A stretch of 64,000 nt of DNA, taken from assembly GCA_012031035.1 (NCBI GenBank), contig JAAUUT010000002.1:44061-108060 (forward strand), in the 5' to 3' direction. This DNA comes from Candidatus Altimarinota bacterium. GTDB lineage: Bacteria; Cyanobacteriota; Cyanobacteriia; Cyanobacteriales; Microcystaceae. How positions within the stretch are numbered: position 1 is the stretch's first letter; every line of letters starts with the position of its first letter. Of this stretch, positions 7,900 through 17,105 are shown in pieces. Under the pieces are notes generated by a model that did no database searches, was not told the origin of the DNA, and saw nothing but the letters and a program-made list of their open reading frames with translations. A program made the position numbers and the translations under genes.

Positions 7900-9486
7900 T
7901 TAATTGCCCGAAACCGTCCACCAAGCTAGGGCATAAGACTGTTTTTCTTCATTGGCTTTTTGACGGTATTGGACGCGAATTTTGTACTGTCCTGCTTTTG
8001 GGACTTGACAAAATATGTGTTCTACGCCGTCGAACTGGCTAGTAGAAGCACAAGCACTCGTAACGGGGTTAGTTTCATTTTTAGAGATTAGGTAGATGTC
8101 GAGATTATTTAAACCGCGATCGCGAAAACTCTCCCCAACATCATATTGCTGGTTTTGATTCTTATCTTTGAGTTCTACTAAGCGATCCCAGGTCAAGGTA
8201 ATTGAGACAAAACTATTTTGTCTTAAGGGTTTTGCCAAAATATAATCTTGAAAAGCATTAGCCGATACGCTGCGATAATCCCAACCCTTACTCGGCACTG
8301 GTTTGTCAGGACTCCACTGACCCCCGCTAAATTGTTCGTAGGCACGATAAGCATCGAGTTGTCCCGTCCCCATTTCGATATCTAAAGGGATTTTGGCATC
8401 TTTATAAGCATCGGATTCTAGCCAAGTCTGATTATTCTTGCTGAGGATAGTACGGCTCATTCCTAACAGTAAACCATCTCCCTTGTCTTTAATTTTATTG
8501 ACTGAGTTGAGTAGAACGGCTTTCATCACCTCGTGACGGCGAGAACCAATACTCCAATCCGAACGAGACTGTCGTAATTGGCGATCGCCGTATTCTTGTA
8601 AAAGTGCAACAGCAGCAGTGATATGAGGCGCAGCAAAACTGGTTCCACTTACTTCATTAACCTTACCTTCTAAATCTTTGAGATCGAGTTTGTTTCCTGG
8701 CGCAACTAAACCGATCGCGCGTCTGTCTCCTGCATTAATTTCTCGCTTAATTAATCGGCTTCCACTTCCCACGGGCTTAGCACTCAAATTCGCAAAATCA
8801 ACTTTTGTAAATTTTCCTTGACGTTTCGCTGTATATGCAGTAACGATGCCGTTATATTGATCGGTAGGAATAGGAATGCCGCCACTGCCTTGATTGCCGG
8901 CGATCGCGTAGAGAACGTCATGAACTCGTCCCGACCAATCGATACATTGAGTCAGCAAAGCATTGCCATCAAGAGAGGCATTTTCTCTAGAGTCGCGCTG
9001 TAGGGACTCTCCAAAGCTAAAATTAATGGCTCGAACATCTCCCCCATTTTGTAAGGCGACGTGTTGAGTTGCCAAACATTCTTCAGCTTGTCCGCTTTGT
9101 CTGAGCGAACCTACGGCTGAGGAATAAAGTTTTGCACCTGGGGCAACTCCTGGCGACTTTTTATCTCGGCTGACCATGACACCAGCAACCATCATCGCGT
9201 GGTTATCGACATTTTCATTAGACTTGGCGATCGTGTTTCGATAGAATACTCCTGCCAAGGAGACGTGAGGATTCCAAGCAACTGCTTTATCTACTCCAAA
9301 TTTGCCCGGTCTACCGATTTCGACTTGTCCGATCGCAATTTTGCGACCGAGTAAGTTATAAGGAGGCTGATGTAATTTATGTGCGTTAATCCCTGCTTCT
9401 CCTGTAGAGTTGTCAGCCGCTAAGACTGGAGCGATCGCACCCGAAATAGCAATGCTACAAGCTAGCGATATCCACTTTTGACCCAT
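7900..9486 (-). CDS. Secreted subtilisin-like serine peptidase (family S8)
   Basis: 528 residues. A signal peptide (about residues 1-23, ending VLAAD) directs export. The peptidase domain spans about residues 45-385: His in NHAMMVAGVM, oxyanion Asn in YAIAGNQGSG and catalytic Ser in GTSFAAPH. In the first catalytic motif, where VIDTG is usual, the sequence is IAIGQVEIGRPG, with Glu in place of Asp. The C-terminal 140 residues look like a beta-rich pre-peptidase-type domain (SFVSITLTWDR; YKIRVQYRQK). Substrate unknown. It converges with the Anbu gene. Confidence 0.85.
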   Translation of the reverse strand: MGQKWISLACSIAISGAIAPVLAADNSTGEAGINAHKLHQPPYNLLGRKIAIGQVEIGRPGKFGVDKAVAWNPHVSLAGVFYRNTIAKSNENVDNHAMMVAGVMVSRDKKSPGVAPGAKLYSSAVGSLRQSGQAEECLATQHVALQNGGDVRAINFSFGESLQRDSRENASLDGNALLTQCIDWSGRVHDVLYAIAGNQGSGGIPIPTDQYNGIVTAYTAKRQGKFTKVDFANLSAKPVGSGSRLIKREINAGDRRAIGLVAPGNKLDLKDLEGKVNEVSGTSFAAPHITAAVALLQEYGDRQLRQSRSDWSIGSRRHEVMKAVLLNSVNKIKDKGDGLLLGMSRTILSKNNQTWLESDAYKDAKIPLDIEMGTGQLDAYRAYEQFSGGQWSPDKPVPSKGWDYRSVSANAFQDYILAKPLRQNSFVSITLTWDRLVELKDKNQNQQYDVGESFRDRGLNNLDIYLISKNETNPVTSACASTSQFDGVEHIFCQVPKAGQYKIRVQYRQKANEEKQSYALAWWTVSGN

Positions 9487-9551
9487 AAATAAATGCCCAG
9501 CTAATACTTTATTCTATATTGTGAACTACCCGCGCTCTTATCGCGAGCTTC

Positions 9552-9920
9552 CTATCCAGCAGATAGCCTAATAGTAGAAGACTTACGCCCTTTACTACTC
9601 GGTCTTACATCTGGACAATAGGCTCGCTCTCCAGTTCCTGAAGAAATTATCCGCAATCCTTCATCTAGAATATTCCTAGCTGCATTATTTCTATTACTAG
9701 AACCTTTTGTTTTTCTAGATAAACGCTGTTGTTTTATTTTTAGGTTCTTTTCATGTTTCTTTAACCATCTAGGGTTATTGAATTTAGAGCCGTCACTAGT
9801 AACAGCAAAATCTGTTAATCCTAAGTCAGTACCAAGTGCTTTACCTTCTGTTGATTGTTGAGGTTTTTTAGTCCCATTCTCAAACAGAATAGAAGCGTAA
9901 TAAACGATATCTAAGTTATG
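9552..9920 (-). pseudogene. TnpB (IS200/IS605 OrfB) remnant with an internal deletion
   Basis: The minus strand encodes a recognisable TnpB fragment: ALGTDLGLTDFAVTSDG is the first RuvC motif with its Asp, followed by the Lys-rich LKIKQQRLSRKTKGSSNRN. The text then jumps directly to NNAARNILDEGLRI, the final RuvC motif region, so the middle with the second RuvC motif and the zinc-binding CxxC pairs is gone and the last catalytic Asp is replaced by Asn. The N-terminal half of the protein is also missing. No TnpA partner is seen. It is a dead insertion-sequence relic just upstream of, and antisense to, the GH57 gene. Confidence 0.82.
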
Positions 9921-9990
9921 ATGAATTCGCGCATAACAAGTGGTAAGCGAGGAGTATGCGCACTCATAGTGAAACTTCAAGGAAAATTGT

Positions 9991-11478
9991 ATGATTGCAA
10001 CCGTACCATCGCCCAATCTCTCAACCAAATCGGATTTGCCGAATATTTGCGGTTGGGAAGCAGAAATCAAGGCAGTCGTTAACCACAGCGACCCGATATT
10101 TTTACCAACAACAAACCTGCGTCTAGAAAACATTTCAGCGGGATTTGCTTGCGCCCTTCATATGCACCAACCTACCATCCCCGCAGGCGCTAACGGCGCA
10201 CTCATCAGCAACCTTCAACACATGTTTGAGAATCAGGGCGAGGGAGATAATCACAATGCTGGAGTCTTTGCTTGGTGTTACAGTCGCATGGGTGACTTTA
10301 TTCCCGAATTAGTCAGTAATGGTTGTAATCCTCGTATTATGTTGGATTATTCCGGCAATTTGTTGTGGGGATTGTATCAAATGGGACGCGAAGACATTCT
10401 CAACAATCTCAAACGTCTTGCTTGCGATCCTCAATATCAACCTTATGTAGAATGGCTGGGGACAATGTGGAGTCATGCCGTTGTTCCTTCTACGCCCATT
10501 CCCGACATTAAATTACACATTCAGGCATGGCAACAATATTTTGCCGAACTTTTTGGTTACGATGCCCTCAAGCGCGTCAAAGGCTTTTCGCCGCCAGAAA
10601 TGCACCTGCCCAACAATCCAGATACGCTATATGAATACATCAAAGCCTTAAAAGAATGTGGTTATCGCTGGTTATTGGTGCAAGAACACTCTGTAGAACG
10701 CCTAGATGGTTCGGGATTGCGACACGAAGATAAATACGTCCCCAATCGCTTAGTTGCTCGAAATTCCAAAGGTGAAACGATTAGTATTACGGCGTTAATT
10801 AAAACGCAAGGTTCGGATACGAAATTAGTTGCCCAAATGCAACCGTATCACGAAGCCAAAGGCTGGGGCAAACAACAAATTGGTAACGTTACCGTTCCCA
10901 GTTGCGTCTCGCAAATTGCCGACGGAGAAAATGGCGGCGTGATGATGAATGAATTTGCTCGCGATTTTCAACCTGTTTGGCATGAAATTAAAGGCAATGG
11001 CATCGATAAAGCAGGCGTTGTCGGTATCAACGGCACAGAATACATAGAAATCCTCGAAGCGGCTGGTGTCAATCCTGATGACTATCCAACTTGTCAAGCG
11101 TCTCAACAACACAAGATTTGGCAGCGAGTCAACCCCAATTCAGCTACGCCAGAAGCGGTTGCCAAGGCAATAGAGGAGTTGAAGCAAACCGACCATCGTT
11201 TTCATATGGATGGGGCCTCTTGGACGGATAATCTCAGTTGGGTTCAAGGTTATGAAAATGTTCTCGAACCAATGAACAAACTCAGCGCCATGTTTCACGA
11301 AAAATACGATCCGTTGGTACAACAAGATCCCTCAGTGACAAAACGCGCTGACTACCAAGAAGCATTCCTTTACAATCTTCTGGTGCAAACGAGTTGCTTC
11401 CGCTACTGGGGACAAGGAACTTGGACGGATTACGCACGCGAGTTATATCGTCGCGGCGAAGCTTTGGTGAAAATGTGA
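9991..11478 (+). CDS. Glycoside hydrolase family 57 protein
   Basis: 495 residues. The domain starts at about residue 45 with FACALHMHQPTIPAGANGAL (His pair of the GH57 (beta/alpha)7 barrel), and the segment FSPPEMHLPNN near residue 207 holds the predicted catalytic Glu. GH57 enzymes hydrolyse or transfer alpha-glucans (amylase, 4-alpha-glucanotransferase, branching types). This sequence belongs to a cyanobacterial subgroup whose exact reaction I cannot state; a glycogen-related role is an inference. There is no signal peptide, so it acts in the cytoplasm. It stands alone between a tnpB relic and the SDR gene. Confidence 0.85.
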   Translation: MIATVPSPNLSTKSDLPNICGWEAEIKAVVNHSDPIFLPTTNLRLENISAGFACALHMHQPTIPAGANGALISNLQHMFENQGEGDNHNAGVFAWCYSRMGDFIPELVSNGCNPRIMLDYSGNLLWGLYQMGREDILNNLKRLACDPQYQPYVEWLGTMWSHAVVPSTPIPDIKLHIQAWQQYFAELFGYDALKRVKGFSPPEMHLPNNPDTLYEYIKALKECGYRWLLVQEHSVERLDGSGLRHEDKYVPNRLVARNSKGETISITALIKTQGSDTKLVAQMQPYHEAKGWGKQQIGNVTVPSCVSQIADGENGGVMMNEFARDFQPVWHEIKGNGIDKAGVVGINGTEYIEILEAAGVNPDDYPTCQASQQHKIWQRVNPNSATPEAVAKAIEELKQTDHRFHMDGASWTDNLSWVQGYENVLEPMNKLSAMFHEKYDPLVQQDPSVTKRADYQEAFLYNLLVQTSCFRYWGQGTWTDYARELYRRGEALVKM

Positions 11479-11608
11479 TTAGGGAGAAGAGAATAAACAA
11501 CAGGCAATAGGCATTCTATTGTTTTATTTTTTACAATTGCTAAGTTTGCTACTCTTGATTAGTGTAAGTAGGGCAACGATGCGATCGCTGACCCTACCTA
11601 CTTTTGCT

Positions 11609-12478
11609 CTAACCACCGATCGCGCCGACAGTAACCCCTTCATAGGTAGTGTTCGTACCAACTTCGCGCCACGCATTCAACTCGGTTTTAACTGTGTCTA
11701 ACTTAGCTTCGATGGCACTAATTGCATCAACACCCAAAGCTAAACGTAGCGGTGGATTTTCGCTTTCGACGGCTTGAATCATTGCTAGTGCTGCTTTGGC
11801 AGGATCGCCTGGTTGCTTGCCGTCCATATCTTTTAGCCACTGACGAAAACCACCAATAACTTCCTCATAGTCAGCAATCTGAGTATCTGCCATTACCAGC
11901 GATCGCCCGTTGAAATCGGTACGGAATGCACCAGGTTCGACAATAATTACTTTAATTCCCAGTGGTGCAACTTCTTTGGCTAAAGCTTCCGAAATGCCTT
12001 CTAAAGCAAACTTGGTACTGCAATAGATTCCCGCACCTGGAAAAGATACCATGCCGCCCACAGAAGATAGATTGAGAATGTATCCGCTTCGCTGTTGGCG
12101 CATCTGTGGTAAAACTGCACGCATTACATCTATTGCACCAAATACATTGGTTTCGTATTGTTGGCGCACTATTTCATCGCTAACTTCTTCGATCGCACCC
12201 ATCGTGCCATACCCAGCATTGTTGACTAACACATCAATGGGTCCAAAAGTTGCAATGGCTTTGTTGACAGATTCGCGCACTTGTGAGGGGTTCGTTACAT
12301 CTAATTGAACGGCTAAAGCGCGATCTCTATACCGAGCAACTAAATCCTGTAGCTGTTCGGGTTTTCGTGCTGTCGCTACAACGATTTCACCTTTTTCTAA
12401 AAGCTGTTCGGCAAGAATGCGACCAAATCCAGTAGAACTACCTGTAATCAACCAAACTTTTTTATTTTGCGTATTCAT
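11609..12478 (-). CDS. Short-chain dehydrogenase/reductase (classical SDR)
   Basis: 289 residues with the full classical SDR set: cofactor motif TGSSTGFG near residue 12, NNAGYG near 87, and the active-site YCSTK (Tyr and Lys, near 155). The Arg-rich start of the second strand (ATARKPEQL) favours NADP(H). It is an oxidoreductase of unknown substrate. It is divergent from a TetR regulator, 338 bases apart, a common arrangement in which the regulator controls the enzyme. The gene converges with the GH57 gene; a GTAGGG/CCCTAC hairpin lies in the 130-base gap. Confidence 0.88.
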   Translation of the reverse strand: MNTQNKKVWLITGSSTGFGRILAEQLLEKGEIVVATARKPEQLQDLVARYRDRALAVQLDVTNPSQVRESVNKAIATFGPIDVLVNNAGYGTMGAIEEVSDEIVRQQYETNVFGAIDVMRAVLPQMRQQRSGYILNLSSVGGMVSFPGAGIYCSTKFALEGISEALAKEVAPLGIKVIIVEPGAFRTDFNGRSLVMADTQIADYEEVIGGFRQWLKDMDGKQPGDPAKAALAMIQAVESENPPLRLALGVDAISAIEAKLDTVKTELNAWREVGTNTTYEGVTVGAIGG

Positions 12479-12763
12479 GATGAATCTCCTGGTTAATTTT
12501 TTATGTTTTACTGGCTATCTGGACAATTACATTAGATGCTGCCAAAAAATAGGCTATAGATTTCTACTTTAACGTCCAAAAATTTGCTCGTGAATAATTC
12601 GCCAACTTCGGGGCGACGACTCTACACTAACCTAAAATTTTTGTGTGTAGGTGTTTGTTAGTCATTGGTTTGATTAAAAGTTGCATTGTGCGCGCTGTTG
12701 ATTCTTTTCTGTTTGCTAACAATGTCGAGTAGATAACGCTCTAACAACGATCTTTTTAATTAC

Positions 12764-12783
12764 AAAACGATACGTTTTATAAT
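12764..12783 (+). promoter_or_regulatory. Palindromic operator overlapping a -10 box upstream of the TetR gene
   Basis: AAAACG, three bases, CGTTTT (12764-12778) is a perfect inverted repeat of the size bound by TetR-type dimers. It abuts a perfect TATAAT at 12778-12783, about 33 bases before the TetR start codon. A repressor bound here would block its own promoter and could also act on the divergent SDR gene. The rest of the 338-base intergenic region (12479-12816) shows no other clear element. Confidence 0.6.
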
Positions 12784-12816
12784 TTAATGTGAGAGTATTA
12801 AATACTAATTTAAAAA

Positions 12817-13413
12817 ATGAGTCAAACTCCTACGAGCAAAAGAATTGGACGACCGCGATCCGAAGAATCCAAGACAGCGATTCTGGAAGCCACTTGGAAA
12901 CTATTGAAAACAACGACTTTAAGAGATTTGTCTATTGAAGCGATCGCGCGCGAATCATGCGTTGGGAAAACGACGATTTACCGTTGGTGGCCAAATAAAG
13001 TAGCAGTGGCGATCGATGCGCTTTTAGAAAACGTGTTACCTGTAACCTCTTTCTTAAATCATTTATCTGCAACTGAAGCCATAACCGAGCAAATGACTGC
13101 TTTGGTGAAAGCTTTCGAGGGAGAATACGGACGGATTGTGGCACAAATTATTACAGAAGGACAAGCTTGTCCAGAAGTATTAGCAAGTTATCGCGATCGC
13201 TTTTTGTATCAGCGTCGTGCTGAGGCTAAACTAATTATCGAGCGGGGAATTAAAAGTGGCGAATTCGATCCAAATGTAGATCCTGAGTTAGCAATGGATA
13301 TTCTTTACGGAGCAATCTATTTTCGGCTTTTGGTCGGACATTTACCACTCGATGCAAAGTTTGCTAGCGAATTGCCACGACAAGCACTAAAAGCGATTAT
13401 CAAAAAAAGCTAA
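12817..13413 (+). CDS. TetR/AcrR family transcriptional regulator
   Basis: 198 residues. The N-terminal helix-turn-helix is clear: AILEATWKLLKTTTLRDLSIEAIARESCVGKTTIYRWWPNK split over residues 20-60, with KTTIYRWW as the recognition helix. The C-terminal ligand domain is all-helical, with the conserved close MDILYGAIYFRLLVGHLPLD. It probably represses itself and the divergent SDR through the palindrome at 12764-12778. Ligand unknown. Confidence 0.9.
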   Translation: MSQTPTSKRIGRPRSEESKTAILEATWKLLKTTTLRDLSIEAIARESCVGKTTIYRWWPNKVAVAIDALLENVLPVTSFLNHLSATEAITEQMTALVKAFEGEYGRIVAQIITEGQACPEVLASYRDRFLYQRRAEAKLIIERGIKSGEFDPNVDPELAMDILYGAIYFRLLVGHLPLDAKFASELPRQALKAIIKKS

Positions 13414-13432
13414 AGGCTTTTTAAGTAGTTCA

Positions 13433-13460
13433 GTAGAGACGCGATATATCGCGTCTTTAC
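13433..13460. repeat. 28-base palindrome downstream of the TetR gene
   Basis: The central 20 bases (13437-13456), AGACGCGATATATCGCGTCT, are a perfect palindrome, and the arms extend to 28 bases with one mismatched pair. Palindromes with the GAGACGCGAT...ATCGCGTCTC core recur between genes in many cyanobacteria. It sits 20-50 bases after the TetR stop and may act as a transcript-end hairpin, though no T tract follows. Confidence 0.65.
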
Positions 13461-13567
13461 AGGAGTTAGTAGTTTAGGAAACTGATTGCTAGTTATTAAT
13501 TAAGTCTCCCTTGTCTCCCTACTCCCTCACTTCCCCAGTCTCCTCATTCGTTATTAGTAGCTTATCC

Positions 13568-14511
13568 ATGAATTTTAGATCTTGTCTCAAACTGACTGCA
13601 ATAAGCGCAATCGCGTTATTTTTGTTGAATAGTTGTCGCGATCGCCCGCCGACAGTTAATGTCTTAAAAGACCTCGAATATAGCACTTATCCACTCCAAA
13701 ATGGTCGAGGCAAGTTATTACTCGACTTATACTTGCCACAAATAGAATCTTCTCAACCTCTCCCCGTTATTATCTTCATTCACGGCGGCGGTTGGTTAGA
13801 AAACAGTAAAGAAAGTTGTCCCGGTCTATTGCTAGCTCAACGAGGGTTTGCGATCGCATGTGTCAACTATCGTTATAGCACTCAAGCGATTTTTCCAGCA
13901 CAGATACTCGATGTTAAAAAAGCTGTTCGTTGGTTGCGCCAGAATGCAGCGCAATACAAGTTAGATCCCAATCGTTTTGGTGCATTGGGAGACTCTGCTG
14001 GCGGTCATTTAAGCGCCTTACTGGGAACTTCTGCTGGAGTTTCTCCCTTAGAACCGGATAACGGACAAATTTCGAGTCGCATACAAGCTGTGGGGAATTT
14101 CTACGGGCCAACCGATTTAACGAAAATTCCTAAAGCTTTTGAGGAATATCCTACCCCTGAAGTGTTAGCCAAAAATAAAGATAAACTTTGGTGGCGATTG
14201 ACGGAAGCAGCTTATAAGTTGCTTGGCGCTCCCGTTTCGCAACGTCTCGATCTAGCGGCGCTGGCAAATCCAATCGCCTATATTGACGATCGCGATCCGC
14301 CTTTTTGATCGTTCACGGAGAATTAGATAATATCGTTCCCATCGCTCAAAGCGATTTGTTAGTTGAGGCTCTCAAAGCAAAAGGCGTTGAAGTTGAATAT
14401 ATACGCGACCCGAATTTAAAACATTCTTACCGAGGACAGAAAGGAGAACCTTTTGACCCAAAATTGTTGGATGCAACTATAAAGTTTTTTGAGCAACATT
14501 TGAAAAGGTAA
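13568..14511 (+). pseudogene. Lipoprotein alpha/beta-hydrolase (esterase/lipase family), one-base frameshift
   Basis: The likely start is ATG 13568: the product then begins with a lipoprotein signal (MNFRSCLKLT...ALFLLNSC, lipobox ending LNSC). The hydrolase core has HGGGW (oxyanion, HGG type), GDSAGGHLSAL (nucleophile Ser) and, after the frame change, VHGELDNIVPIAQ (Asp) and KHSY (His). The frame breaks at the five-base T run 14302-14306, where DDRDPPF is followed by TGA; six T would give PPFLIVHGELDN and one protein of about 313 residues. It resembles BD-FAE/carboxylesterase-type enzymes; substrate unknown. Confidence 0.78.
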
Positions 14512-14560
14512 TTACAAAAAAGTTATATTCTAAAAAGATAAACATTAAGATAGGAAAATT

Positions 14561-14770
14561 ATGACAATTTGGATTAACGAACAAATCGATCCCTGCGGTC
14601 TTATTTCTTCTTGTATCGCCTGTTGTGACGAACAAGCCGCTCAAGAATGCCATCAAACTTGGGAAAATAATTTAACTAAACAACAAAAAGAAGAAGGTTG
14701 GGTGGCGACATTAAGAACTGTTGAATCCTGGGATGAAGTTCCTGTTAATGCACTCAAATTAAGTGTTTAA
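14561..14770 (+). CDS. Small conserved-looking cyanobacterial protein
   Basis: 69 residues, soluble and acidic, with a Cys cluster near the N-terminus (DPCGL, then SSCIACC) and a Trp-rich C-terminal half (EEGWVATLRTVESWDEVP). I do not recognise a named family. It starts with ATG preceded by AGGAAAATT, giving a usable ribosome site. It stands alone between the esterase and cobL. The Cys pair could bind a metal, but nothing else supports that. Confidence 0.6.
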   Translation: MTIWINEQIDPCGLISSCIACCDEQAAQECHQTWENNLTKQQKEEGWVATLRTVESWDEVPVNALKLSV

Positions 14771-14949
14771 AATTATAATAAGCTATCATGCTTTTAAATG
14801 ACTTATTAGAATAAGGAAATAGGCAACAGGCAACAAGCAATACTAAAAAAACTGAGATGGTTTTAATTAATCAAATCAAACTTTATCGCTTTTCTCCGTG
14901 CCTATATGTCTGGAATGCGAGATTTAAAAAGCGATCGCTATAGATTTAA

Positions 14950-16197
14950 ATGACAACGATTGAAATTATAGGGATTGGATTAGATGGAACGACAGGGCTA
15001 TCAGAAAATGTTAAGCGACTTATAGAAAGTGCGGCTATTTTAGTAGGAAGCGATCGCCATTTAAGTTATTTCCCGACACATCCAGCTAAAAAAATCGTTT
15101 TAGGTAATTTTCTTGAAGCAATAGAAGTTATTAAACAGCATCTTGAAGAAAATATTGTTGTTTTAGTCACTGGCGACCCGCTTTTTTTTGGGTTGGGACG
15201 TTTGTTATTAGAAAAGCTTCCTTCGGAACAGTTGCGCTTTCATCCTCATCTTACTTCAGTGCAATTAGCATTTAATCGCCTTAAAGTTCCTTGGCAAGAT
15301 GCAAAAATAATTAGCGTTCACGGACGGTCTTTAGATAAATTAATGCCCTTGCTACAACAGGGAGTAGAAAAGATAGCAATTTTAACAGATGATAAAAATA
15401 ATCCCAGCGCGATCGCGCGTTTTTATCAAGAATTAGATTTGCCTACTCCTTACGATTTTTTGATTTGTGAAAATCTAGGGGGTTCAAACGAAAAAGTTAC
15501 TCATTTTGCAGCAGAAGAAATAAGCAAGCTAGCTTTTTTATCAAACCAAGATTTTATTTCTTTAAATATAGTTATTTTATTACGTCAGGAAAAAGAAGAA
15601 CTATTAAATCTCGATACTTTACCTTTATTTGGATTGCCAGATAGCGCATTTTCAAGCTTTGAAGATAGACCCGGATTAATGACAAAGCGAGAAATTCGTC
15701 TAATAGTTTTAGGCGAATTAGCATTAGCTCCCCAACAAGTTATTTGGGATATTGGTGCGGGAACGGGTTCGGTTTCGATTGAAATGGCTCGTTTGTGTCC
15801 TACCGCTAAAATTCATGCGATAGAAAAAACGGCAATGGGAATTAATTTAATTGAAAAGAATTGCCAAAGGTTCCAAGTTAATAATGTAATTCCTGTTGGT
15901 GGAACTGCACCCGATTCTTTAACTAAATTACCATCTCCACATCGCATTTTTATCGGTGGAAGTGGAGGAAATATCGCCAGTATTTTAAAAACTTGTCAAG
16001 AAAAATTGCAAGCGGATGGAATTTTAGTACTAGCGTTGGCAACCTTAGAAAACTTAAATGATAGTTTGGTTTGGTTAAGCGAGCGCAACTGGAACTATCG
16101 ACTTTTACAAGTGCAAATATCGCGTTCGGTTTCCATTGGAAATATGACTCGTTTATCTCCGTTGAATCCCGTTACGATTGTCACAGCAACTCGTTAA
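14950..16197 (+). CDS. cobL: Precorrin-6Y C5,15-methyltransferase (decarboxylating), CbiE-CbiT fusion
   Basis: 415 residues with two methyltransferase domains. Residues 1-205 form the CbiE-like tetrapyrrole methylase (GIGLDGTTGLS at the start; LVTGDPLFFGLGRLL). Residues 225-415 form the CbiT domain with the SAM loop IWDIGAGTGSVSIEMAR near 267 and GGTAPDSL. The enzyme methylates precorrin-6Y at C5 and C15 and removes the C12 acetate carboxyl during corrin ring synthesis. Its stop codon overlaps that of the convergent TPR gene by four bases. Together with cobO the organism makes corrinoids de novo. Confidence 0.92.
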   Translation: MTTIEIIGIGLDGTTGLSENVKRLIESAAILVGSDRHLSYFPTHPAKKIVLGNFLEAIEVIKQHLEENIVVLVTGDPLFFGLGRLLLEKLPSEQLRFHPHLTSVQLAFNRLKVPWQDAKIISVHGRSLDKLMPLLQQGVEKIAILTDDKNNPSAIARFYQELDLPTPYDFLICENLGGSNEKVTHFAAEEISKLAFLSNQDFISLNIVILLRQEKEELLNLDTLPLFGLPDSAFSSFEDRPGLMTKREIRLIVLGELALAPQQVIWDIGAGTGSVSIEMARLCPTAKIHAIEKTAMGINLIEKNCQRFQVNNVIPVGGTAPDSLTKLPSPHRIFIGGSGGNIASILKTCQEKLQADGILVLALATLENLNDSLVWLSERNWNYRLLQVQISRSVSIGNMTRLSPLNPVTIVTATR

Positions 16198-17105
16198 ACG
16201 ACGATACTTTCAAACCCAGAAAAAGTTTGTTGAATCTGCTCGATTAACTTGAGAATTTGTTGGTAAGCAACTAACTGTCCTTGCTGACAAAAACATTCTG
16301 CACCCAAATGCAAATCTTCTAGGGCAGTTTGATGATAGCCGAGTTGATGGCGAATTAAACCTCGACTAATATAAGCTTCAGCACGATGGGGATCGCGTTG
16401 TAGGGCAAGGGTAAAATGATGAATGGCTTCTCGATAATGTCCTTTTCTCTGACAAGCACAGGCGCGGTTATAATAAGCTAAGGCATTATTCGTGTCGAAC
16501 TGAATCGCGCGATCGAAATCCGCGATCGCCAATTCAAAATTGCCTAAACTAAAATAAGCCAATCCGCGATCGTTATAAATCGTCGCTAATTGAAAATTAT
16601 CGGGTGCAGACATCACAGAGAAAGCGCGATTGTAATCTGCGATCGCCTCTAAATAATTTTCTTGTGCGGCATAAACCAATCCTCGGTTATAGTAAGCGGA
16701 AACGCTGTTAGGTTCGAGTTGGATTGCTGTGTTGTAATCTGCGATCGCGCTTTGATAGTCGCCGAGTCGATAAGTAGCGAGTCCTCGATTGAGATAGGCT
16801 GAATGATTATCGCTTTGATGTTGCAATGCTTGCGTGCAATCTTGTTTAGCTTGTGAATAGTGGTTTAGATGAATTTGTACCAGACAGCGATTGCTATAGG
16901 CTGCTGTAAAATCGGGATTGAGTGCTATCGCTTTGTCAAAATCTAATAGTGCTTGTTGATAATTTTCTTGTTCGATTTGTTCGATACCTGCGTTAAACCA
17001 TTCTTGTGCTGATGTGCGATCGAGTTCTGAGGCGATGACAGAAGAGGGATTGAAGAGGAAAATAAGAAGAGAAACTAAAATCCCAAAAGCGTATTTAGCA
17101 AGCAT
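16194..17105 (-). CDS. Exported tetratricopeptide-repeat protein
   Basis: 303 residues. An N-terminal hydrophobic segment (FGILVSLLIFLFNPSSVIAS) is a signal peptide or anchor. About seven TPR units follow, with the typical W/Y-N-G-Y-A-P pattern, such as ALLDFDKAIALNPDFTAAYS and AIADYNTAIQLEPNSVSAYY. It is a protein-interaction scaffold, probably periplasmic or thylakoid-lumenal; partner unknown. The gene is convergent with cobL and the two stops share TTAA. Confidence 0.85.
   Translation of the reverse strand: MLAKYAFGILVSLLIFLFNPSSVIASELDRTSAQEWFNAGIEQIEQENYQQALLDFDKAIALNPDFTAAYSNRCLVQIHLNHYSQAKQDCTQALQHQSDNHSAYLNRGLATYRLGDYQSAIADYNTAIQLEPNSVSAYYNRGLVYAAQENYLEAIADYNRAFSVMSAPDNFQLATIYNDRGLAYFSLGNFELAIADFDRAIQFDTNNALAYYNRACACQRKGHYREAIHHFTLALQRDPHRAEAYISRGLIRHQLGYHQTALEDLHLGAECFCQQGQLVAYQQILKLIEQIQQTFSGFESIVV

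Noticed and set aside
11540..11600. Hairpin GTAGGG/CCCTAC as a strong terminator
   Set aside because: The loop is long and contains a HIP1 octamer, and no T tract follows, so it is only noted under the SDR gene.
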